Origin: Patescibacteria group bacterium
GTDB lineage: Bacteria > Patescibacteriota > Minisyncoccia > UBA6257 > 2-01-FULL-56-20
NCBI GenBank assembly: GCA_025054755.1
Contig: JANWZH010000013.1
Location: 1-10,417 of the forward strand
Reading direction: 5' to 3'
DNA length: 10,417 nt
In this document: one piece after another, positions 5,631 through 10,417 of the stretch
How positions within the stretch are numbered: the first letter of the stretch is position 1
Layout of the letters: each line of letters begins with the position of its first letter
Program-made: the position numbers and the translations under genes
The notes under the pieces: model-generated
Databases searched by the model: none
What the model saw: only the letters and a program-made list of their open reading frames with translations
Told to the model about the DNA's origin: nothing

Positions 5631-7673
5631 TTAAATATCTAAATTTTTAACTTCGCGGCTTTTGGCTTGAATAAATTGTTTGCGTGGACCAACTTCATCT
5701 CCCATTAAAATATTAAACAACTTATCAGCTTCGATTGCATCCTCAATTGTAACTTGTTTTAAAATTCTAGTTTCTGGATTCATTGTTGTTTCCCAAAGCT
5801 GATTTGGGTTCATTTCTCCTAAGCCTTTATATCTTTGAATAGAAATTCCTGATATTTTTTCTTCTGCTGACAATTCTTTCAATTCTTCATCTTCCATATT
5901 TTTAACATCTTTTTTTGCTGCCTCCTTTAATTGCTTATTTTTAATAATTTCGCTAACAATTTTTTCTTTCTCAATTTCAGAATAAGCATAATAAATTTCT
6001 TTTCCTTTTTGAATTCTATAAAGTGGAGGCTGAGCAATATAAAGATAGCCAGCTTCAATGATTGGTCTAAAATATCTATAAAATAAAGTTAAAAGCAAGG
6101 TTCTAATATGAGAACCATCTGTATCAGCATCAGTTGTAATAATAATTTTATGATATCTTAATTTAGATAAATCAAAATTTTCAGAAATTGCAGTTCCTAA
6201 AGCAACAATTAAGGCTCTAATTTCGGCATTAGCTAACATTTTATCTAAACGCGCCTTTTCTACATTTAAAATTTTACCTTTTAATGGTAATATTGCTTGA
6301 AAACGCCTATCTCTACCTTGTTTGGCGCTTCCGCCAGCTGAATCACCTTCAACAATAAATAATTCTGACTCTTCGGCACTTTTAGAAGTACAATCAGCTA
6401 ATTTACCTGGCAAGGTTAATCCCTCTAAAGCTCCTTTTCTTAAAACAGTCTCTTTAGCAGCTTTAGCTGCTAATCTAGCTTTAGAAGCTAAAATAACTTT
6501 TTCAATTATTTTTTTAGCATCTTGAGGGTGTTTTTCTAAAAATTCTTTAAGAGATTCTCCGATTACTGACTCTACTGCCGTTCTTGCTTCCGGATTTCCT
6601 AATCTAGCCTTAGTTTGACCTTCAAATTGAGGATCTCTTAATTTCACGGAAACAATTGCTACTAAACCTTCGCGCGTATCATCGCTTGTAAAATTTTCAT
6701 CTTTTTCCTTTAAGAAACCTTCTGCTCTGGCATAATTATTTAAACTTCTAGTTAGTGCCGATCTAAAACCAGTTAAATGCATCCCGCCATCTGGAGTATA
6801 AATATTATTTGCAAAAGATAATTCTCTAGTTTCTATATCGTCAACATAAAGAAAAGCTGCTTCTACCTCAATTGATTTATTTTTCTTGTTTTGATCATCG
6901 TCAAAATTATATTCTTTATGAGCATAAAAAATATCTTCTTGTAATAATTTTTGATCCTGAGCTAAATATTTAACAAAAGATAATAATCCACCTTCAAAAT
7001 AAAATCCATAAAATTTAGGAGTGCTTTTTCTTTTATCTATAATATTAATTCTAACATTTTTAGTTAAATAAGCTTGTTGTCTTAAATGTTCTAATATTCT
7101 TTTTTCATTAAATTCTAGAGTTTGAAAAATTTCAGAGTCTGGACAAAAAATAACTTTTGTTCCACTTTGACTGCATTTTCCAATTTTTTTAACCTTATAT
7201 TTTGGAACACCCTTTTCATATTCTTGCGTCCATAATTCGCCATCTCGACAAACTTCTACTTTTAACCATTTTGATAAAGCATTAACAACTGAAACACCAA
7301 CTCCATGCAATCCTCCAGAAACCTTATAAGATTCGCCACCAAATTTTCCACCAGCATGCAAAGTGCACATTACTGTTTCCAAGGCGGATTTTTTTGTTTG
7401 GGGGTGAATATCAACTGGAATACCTCTGCCATCATCAGTTACAGCTACTTTATTTTCAGGCAATAATTCAATGGTAATATTTTTAGCATAACCAGCCATT
7501 GCTTCATCAATTGAATTATCAACTACTTCCCAAATTAAATGATGCAAACCATCAGCTCCAGTTGAACCAATATACATTCCAGGCCTTTTTCTGACTGGCT
7601 CTAACCCTTCTAAAACGTAAATGTCTTCTGCTGTATAAGATGAATTTTTTTTATCTTTTTCTTGGTTGGGCAT
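5631..7673 (-). CDS. gyrB: DNA gyrase subunit B
   Basis: GyrB is the ATPase and cleavage-religation (TOPRIM) subunit of DNA gyrase, which introduces negative supercoils together with GyrA (not in this window). From ATG 7673 it has 680 residues. The frame could extend to a TTG at 7697, but that adds only eight AT-rich codons, so ATG is preferred. The GHKL ATPase domain shows catalytic Glu49 and Mg-binding Asn53 (EVVDN), DDGRGIP (80-86) and the lid GGLHGVG (120-126). The TOPRIM domain shows EGDSAGG (442-448) followed by an ILPLKGKILNVEKA-type segment, then DADTDGSHIR (515-524). The C-terminal QRYKGLGEMN (613-622) followed by QLWETTM is the usual type II signature. Length fits GyrB without the roughly 170-residue insert of gammaproteobacteria. 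ParE is the alternative, but the QLWETTMNPETR stretch favours GyrB. Confidence 0.96.
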   Translation of the reverse strand: MPNQEKDKKNSSYTAEDIYVLEGLEPVRKRPGMYIGSTGADGLHHLIWEVVDNSIDEAMAGYAKNITIELLPENKVAVTDDGRGIPVDIHPQTKKSALETVMCTLHAGGKFGGESYKVSGGLHGVGVSVVNALSKWLKVEVCRDGELWTQEYEKGVPKYKVKKIGKCSQSGTKVIFCPDSEIFQTLEFNEKRILEHLRQQAYLTKNVRINIIDKRKSTPKFYGFYFEGGLLSFVKYLAQDQKLLQEDIFYAHKEYNFDDDQNKKNKSIEVEAAFLYVDDIETRELSFANNIYTPDGGMHLTGFRSALTRSLNNYARAEGFLKEKDENFTSDDTREGLVAIVSVKLRDPQFEGQTKARLGNPEARTAVESVIGESLKEFLEKHPQDAKKIIEKVILASKARLAAKAAKETVLRKGALEGLTLPGKLADCTSKSAEESELFIVEGDSAGGSAKQGRDRRFQAILPLKGKILNVEKARLDKMLANAEIRALIVALGTAISENFDLSKLRYHKIIITTDADTDGSHIRTLLLTLFYRYFRPIIEAGYLYIAQPPLYRIQKGKEIYYAYSEIEKEKIVSEIIKNKQLKEAAKKDVKNMEDEELKELSAEEKISGISIQRYKGLGEMNPNQLWETTMNPETRILKQVTIEDAIEADKLFNILMGDEVGPRKQFIQAKSREVKNLDI

Positions 7674-7712
7674 ATTAAAATAAAATAAAAAATCCAAAAA
7701 TGGACCATTAAA

Positions 7713-7741
7713 ATAATAACATAAAAATTTGATTTTTCCAA
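7713..7741 (-). promoter_or_regulatory. gyrB-rsmI promoter candidate
   Basis: On the minus strand TTGGAA (7736-7741), a 17-nt spacer and TATTAT (7713-7718) preceded by TGT form an extended -10 promoter. The predicted start is near 7706, which leaves a 5' leader of about 33 nt before ATG 7673. A short TCCA/TGGA hairpin with a TTTT loop lies in that leader. Confidence 0.5.
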
Positions 7742-7750
7742 TTTAAAACT

Positions 7751-7779
7751 TTGAATTTTAATTTTTTATATTGTATATT
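7751..7779 (+). promoter_or_regulatory. tRNA-Gly promoter candidate
   Basis: TTGAAT (7751-7756) and TATATT (7774-7779) are separated by exactly 17 nt. The predicted start near 7786 is 5 nt before the mature tRNA 5' end. It lies back to back with the gyrB promoter, 9 nt between the two -35 boxes. Confidence 0.5.
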
Positions 7780-7790
7780 ATTTATTAAAA

Positions 7791-7861
7791 GCGGTTGTAG
7801 TACAGTGGCAGTACGTCGGTTTGCCATACCGAAGACGGGGGTTCGATTCCCCCCAGCCGCA
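7791..7861 (+). tRNA. tRNA-Gly (anticodon GCC)
   Basis: The cloverleaf is complete. The acceptor is 7791-7797 with 7854-7860 (one G-U pair), and the D stem is GTAC/GTAC around AGTGGCA. The anticodon stem TCGGT/ACCGA carries loop TTGCCAT (anticodon GCC). The T stem GGGGG/CCCCC carries loop TTCGATT. The discriminator base is A (7861), followed by CAA, so CCA is not encoded and must be added enzymatically. A73 is unusual for a bacterial tRNA-Gly, where U73 is common. Confidence 0.97.
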
Positions 7862-8013
7862 CAACTTTTATACTTTACTTCATTAATCTTAAATCTTATA
7901 TTAAATTAAATTATTTTATATATTTTAAAATATTGCTTTATTTACCAAATCTAAATATTTTTAACAAAACACTTTAAGCAACTAAAGAAATTGTAAATTT
8001 ATAAAAATTATAC

Positions 8014-8101
8014 TGGTGCGCAGGGTGAGAGTCGAACTCACGCGGGCACTTTGGCCAACGGTTTTACAGACCGCCCCCGGCCCCTACGGGACTACCTGCG
8101 C
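8014..8101 (-). tRNA. tRNA-Tyr (anticodon GTA)
   Basis: On the minus strand the acceptor GCGCAGG/CCTGCGC (8095-8101 with 8018-8024) is followed by discriminator A (8017) and an encoded CCA (8014-8016). The anticodon loop CTGTAAA gives GTA (Tyr), on a stem with one G-U pair. The T stem GTGAG/CTCAC carries loop TTCGACT. A long variable arm with a GGC/GCC stem makes it a class II tRNA, as expected for bacterial tRNA-Tyr. It converges on tRNA-Gly across about 150 bp. Confidence 0.97.
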
Positions 8102-8114
8102 AATTTCAAAAAAA

Positions 8115-8143
8115 ATAATATCAAAAAAAAATCAATCTTACAA
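8115..8143 (-). promoter_or_regulatory. tRNA-Tyr promoter candidate
   Basis: On the minus strand TTGTAA (8138-8143), a 17-nt spacer and TATTAT (8115-8120) preceded by TGA form an extended -10 promoter. The predicted start near 8108 is about 7 nt before the mature tRNA 5' end at 8101. Confidence 0.5.
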
Positions 8144-8151
8144 GAATTGTA

Positions 8152-8180
8152 TTGAATATTTTTTAAAAATCATCAATAAT
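8152..8180 (+). promoter_or_regulatory. Promoter candidate for the anchored hypothetical protein
   Basis: TTGAAT (8152-8157), a 17-nt spacer and AATAAT (8175-8180) place the transcription start at about 8187-8188, on the ATG itself. No Shine-Dalgarno sequence precedes the ATG. This would give a leaderless mRNA. Confidence 0.4.
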
Positions 8181-8187
8181 AAATCTT

Positions 8188-9315
8188 ATGGAATATTCTA
8201 AAGGAAAATTCGCCATTCCAGAAATTTCTGATGATTCACCATTGGAATTTTCTGATATAAGTTTGCGCACTATGCAAACTGATCTTGAAGCCATTAAAAA
8301 ATCTGGAGGGATAACAAACGAAGTTAATAAATCAGCGATCAAAATTAATATCACCCCTAAAATTAAAAAAGATGAAGTTATTACTAAGCCAAGCACACAC
8401 AAACAATTCCCAGTTATTCAGCAAAAACAAAGTCCAAATGAAAATCAAGAATTTAAAATTCCAGAACTTTCTAACAATCAAAAAACTAAATTAAATTTAA
8501 TTTTAAAAACAATTTTATATTTGGGAACTATAATTATATTTTTTTCAATTGGATATTTTATCTTGCCAAAAATTATACCAAATAAAATTACTCAACAAAT
8601 TAATCCAGAAATAGTTACTTCAACAAATAATCAAATAAACAATCAAGTCTTAAATAACCAAACTTCAACTTTTCAAAATACAAACAAACAATCTAATACT
8701 CCTCAAGCAGAAAATACTATTTTGTATTCTATAACTAATTTGCCCAAAGAAAATTTTCTAGAATTTAATATTGATCCCAAAATTCCAAATTTTAAAAAAT
8801 ATTATTATTTTTTAATAAATGATGCTCTATCTAAAAATACCTCAACAAAAGCAACAACAACATTAAATATTTTTATAATTAATTTAAAAGACCCAAATAA
8901 TAATCCAGTAAAATGGATTGATTTTCTTAAATCATCAGAAATAAATTTAATTAATGAAGATTTTTGGAATACAAATTTTAATTCTAATTTTATTGGTTTT
9001 ATATATAAAAATAAAAATAATGTTTGGCCAGGTTATATTTTAGAAATTAAATCAAATATTCCACCGTTAACTATTCAAGTTAATCTTAAGAATCTTTACG
9101 ATTTTAGGAATTATTTGTCTAATTTTTATTTAAATTCAGTTGATTTCTCAAAAACCGAATTACAAAATTCTTTAATTTTTAATAAAGAACCAATAACTAT
9201 TTTAAAAACAAGCAGCGGAGAAAAATTTATTTATGGAATATTTTTAAACAAATATTTAATTTTAAGCACATCAATTGAGGGATTAGAAGAAATTCTAAAA
9301 ACTATAATTAAATAA
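8188..9315 (+). CDS. Hypothetical single-pass membrane-anchored protein
   Basis: I do not recognise a named family for this 375-residue protein. It has a hydrophilic N-terminal part (1-104) with no signal peptide, one transmembrane segment at about 105-130, an Asn/Gln/Thr-rich linker (about 137-178), and a larger C-terminal part (180-375). That layout predicts a cytoplasmic N-terminus and an external C-terminal domain. SLRTMQTDLEAIKKSGG (25-41) and the end of the protein (FNKEPITIL, then FIYGIFLNKYLILSTSIEGLEEIL) resemble segments I associate with Parcubacteria envelope or pilus-linked hypotheticals; this is recollection, not a search. A short motif occurs twice in the N-terminal part: FAIPEIS (8-14) and FKIPELS (89-95). 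The lysine- and asparagine-rich make-up follows base composition. It converges tail to tail with recA, with 2 nt between the stop codons. Confidence 0.8.
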   Translation: MEYSKGKFAIPEISDDSPLEFSDISLRTMQTDLEAIKKSGGITNEVNKSAIKINITPKIKKDEVITKPSTHKQFPVIQQKQSPNENQEFKIPELSNNQKTKLNLILKTILYLGTIIIFFSIGYFILPKIIPNKITQQINPEIVTSTNNQINNQVLNNQTSTFQNTNKQSNTPQAENTILYSITNLPKENFLEFNIDPKIPNFKKYYYFLINDALSKNTSTKATTTLNIFIINLKDPNNNPVKWIDFLKSSEINLINEDFWNTNFNSNFIGFIYKNKNNVWPGYILEIKSNIPPLTIQVNLKNLYDFRNYLSNFYLNSVDFSKTELQNSLIFNKEPITILKTSSGEKFIYGIFLNKYLILSTSIEGLEEILKTIIK

Positions 9316-9317
9316 GT

Positions 9318-10361
9318 TTATTTTTCTGTCCAACCAACTTCTTCTATTTTTTTCAAAACTTGATTTTTAATAGATTTTAATAAATTTTTATCTTCTTCTA
9401 ATTTTTGACGACTAGCTTCAAAACCAACTCCTAATTTTATTTGTTCATTATCTTTATTAAAAAAATAAGTTTGGCCCGATTTTTTTACTACATCATATTT
9501 AATGGCTATATTTAAAATATCAGCTTCATAAGAAATTCCTCTCCCATGTATTAAATCAAATTCTGCTGAACGAAATGGTGGAGCAATTTTATTTTTAACA
9601 ACCTTAGCTTTTATTCTTGATCCAACAACTTCTTCCCCCTTTTTAATTTGAGCAGTACGTCTAACATCAATACGCACTGAAGCATAAAATTTTAAAGCCC
9701 TGCCACCCGGTGTTGTTTCGGGATTTCCAAAAAATACTCCAACCTGCATCCTAATTTGATTAATAAAAATAATTAATGTCTGGGTTTTGGCAGTAATAGC
9801 AGTAAGCTTTCTTAAGGCCTGAGACATAAGTCTTGCTTGTAAACCTATAAACTGAGCGCCCATTTCTCCTTCTATTTCAGCTTTAGGAGTTAAAGCCGCA
9901 ACTGAATCAACAACAACAACAGAAATCATTCCTGAACGAACTAAACTTTCTAAAATATTTAATGCTTCTTCACCATTATCTGGTTGAGATATTAAAAGCT
10001 CATTAATTTTTACTCCTAGCTTTTTAGCATATTCAGGATCTAGAGCATGTTCAGCATCTATAAAAGCAGCCTTCCCTCCTTCGCGCTGAATTTGAGCGAC
10101 AACAGTTAATGCTAGAGTTGTTTTACCAGATCCTTCTGGACCAAAAATTTCAATAATTCTGCCACGAGGTAACCCTCCACCACCCAAAGCTAAATCTAAA
10201 GAAAAAGAACCAGTAGAAACAGTTGGCACTTCAATTTTTTTATCATCGCCCAATTTCATTATTGCACCTTCGCCAAACTTATCTTGTAATACAGAAAGTA
10301 AATTATCTATGTCGTTTTTAGATGAAACTTCTTTTTGAGATTTTGTTTTTTTAGCAGCCAT
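9318..10361 (-). CDS. recA: Recombinase RecA
   Basis: RecA forms ATP-dependent filaments on single-stranded DNA, catalyses strand exchange, and triggers LexA-type autocleavage where such repressors exist. The 347-residue protein shows Walker A GPEGSGKT (74-81, Lys80), catalytic Glu104 in DAEHALDP, and Walker B VVVVDS (148-153). DNA-binding loop L1 is in the EGEMGAQFIGLQARLMSQ region (164-181), and loop L2 starts after INQIRMQVGVFFGNPETTPGG (200-220). The ALKFYASVR segment follows. The N-terminal helix for filament contacts is present (16-40), but the acidic C-terminal tail of E. coli RecA is absent; the protein ends ...EEVGWTEK. The ATG has no Shine-Dalgarno sequence. The 3' end meets the convergent hypothetical gene with no room for a terminator. 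I see no LexA-type operator in the short upstream stretch. Confidence 0.98.
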   Translation of the reverse strand: MAAKKTKSQKEVSSKNDIDNLLSVLQDKFGEGAIMKLGDDKKIEVPTVSTGSFSLDLALGGGGLPRGRIIEIFGPEGSGKTTLALTVVAQIQREGGKAAFIDAEHALDPEYAKKLGVKINELLISQPDNGEEALNILESLVRSGMISVVVVDSVAALTPKAEIEGEMGAQFIGLQARLMSQALRKLTAITAKTQTLIIFINQIRMQVGVFFGNPETTPGGRALKFYASVRIDVRRTAQIKKGEEVVGSRIKAKVVKNKIAPPFRSAEFDLIHGRGISYEADILNIAIKYDVVKKSGQTYFFNKDNEQIKLGVGFEASRQKLEEDKNLLKSIKNQVLKKIEEVGWTEK

Positions 10362-10367
10362 ATTAAT

Positions 10368-10396
10368 ATTTTATTATTTATTAAATATTAAATCAA
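10368..10396 (-). promoter_or_regulatory. recA promoter candidate, leaderless
   Basis: On the minus strand TTGATT (10391-10396), a 17-nt spacer and TAAAAT (10368-10373) lie 6 nt before ATG 10361. Transcription would start at the A of the ATG, giving a leaderless recA mRNA. Confidence 0.45.
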
Positions 10397-10417
10397 ATTA
10401 TTTTTTTAAAAAAAATT

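Noticed and set aside
6322..6525. 67-codon plus-strand frame inside gyrB
   Set aside because: It is antisense to the conserved TOPRIM region of gyrB; its alanine-rich product mirrors that coding sequence.
8016..8201. 61-codon plus-strand frame
   Set aside because: It covers the tRNA-Tyr gene in antisense and runs into the next gene's start; no protein features.
8163..8402. 79-codon minus-strand frame with a hydrophobic product
   Set aside because: It lies antisense to the N-terminal part of the anchored protein, and the hydrophobicity is that of the complement of a Lys/Ile-rich coding strand.
1..10417. Recoded UGA (Gracilibacteria/Absconditabacteria-type code)
   Set aside because: No in-frame UGA occurs in any of the eight protein genes and Trp uses UGG; nothing points away from the standard code.
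1..10417. CRISPR array, insertion sequence, prophage or integration site
   Set aside because: No spaced direct repeats, transposase, integrase or tRNA-end duplication is visible; simple AT-rich runs are explained by composition.

Overview
The window is about 75% A+T and reads as a small-genome bacterium of the Candidate Phyla Radiation (Patescibacteria, most likely the Parcubacteria branch). The grounds are family-level: short core proteins (RsmI without its C-terminal extension, RecA without the acidic tail), tight gene packing, start codons without Shine-Dalgarno sequences, and a membrane-anchored hypothetical whose N- and C-terminal motifs I associate with that lineage. The standard code fits: no in-frame UGA, and the complete genes end in TAA (six) or TAG (one).

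Layout. Positions 1-4718 (minus strand) hold a four-gene co-directional cluster, in transcription order: a ThiF/E1-like adenylating protein, an Acg-type nitroreductase, a PaaK-like AMP-forming ligase, and a leucine-dehydrogenase-like enzyme that runs off the left edge. Gaps are only 14, 17 and 9 nt, so it looks like one operon. The first two proteins correspond to the two halves of mycobacterial Rv1355c. The set looks like a small dedicated amino-acid or acid-activating pathway whose product I cannot name.

Positions 4806-4930 (plus strand) hold a G+C-rich, strongly structured element with its own extended -10 promoter and an intrinsic terminator. It is a candidate small RNA gene transcribed divergently from the operon. 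Its architecture (closing stem, large central bubble with a small hairpin on the 3' side, terminal stem-loop) resembles a compact 6S RNA, but I cannot assign it to a family by sequence.

Positions 4944-7673 (minus) hold gyrB followed by rsmI with 3 nt between them. A tRNA-Gly(GCC) on the plus strand and a tRNA-Tyr(GTA) on the minus strand follow, converging on about 150 bp of plain AT-rich DNA in which I see nothing. Positions 8188-9315 (plus) encode the anchored hypothetical protein, and recA (9318-10361, minus) converges on it with 2 nt between the stop codons. From 10362 to the right edge there is only a recA promoter candidate.

The only stretch over 300 bp without a protein gene is 7674-8187; it contains the two tRNAs and four promoter candidates (for gyrB, both tRNAs and the anchored hypothetical). 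Several promoter candidates place transcription start at or within a few bases of the ATG, which suggests leaderless mRNAs.
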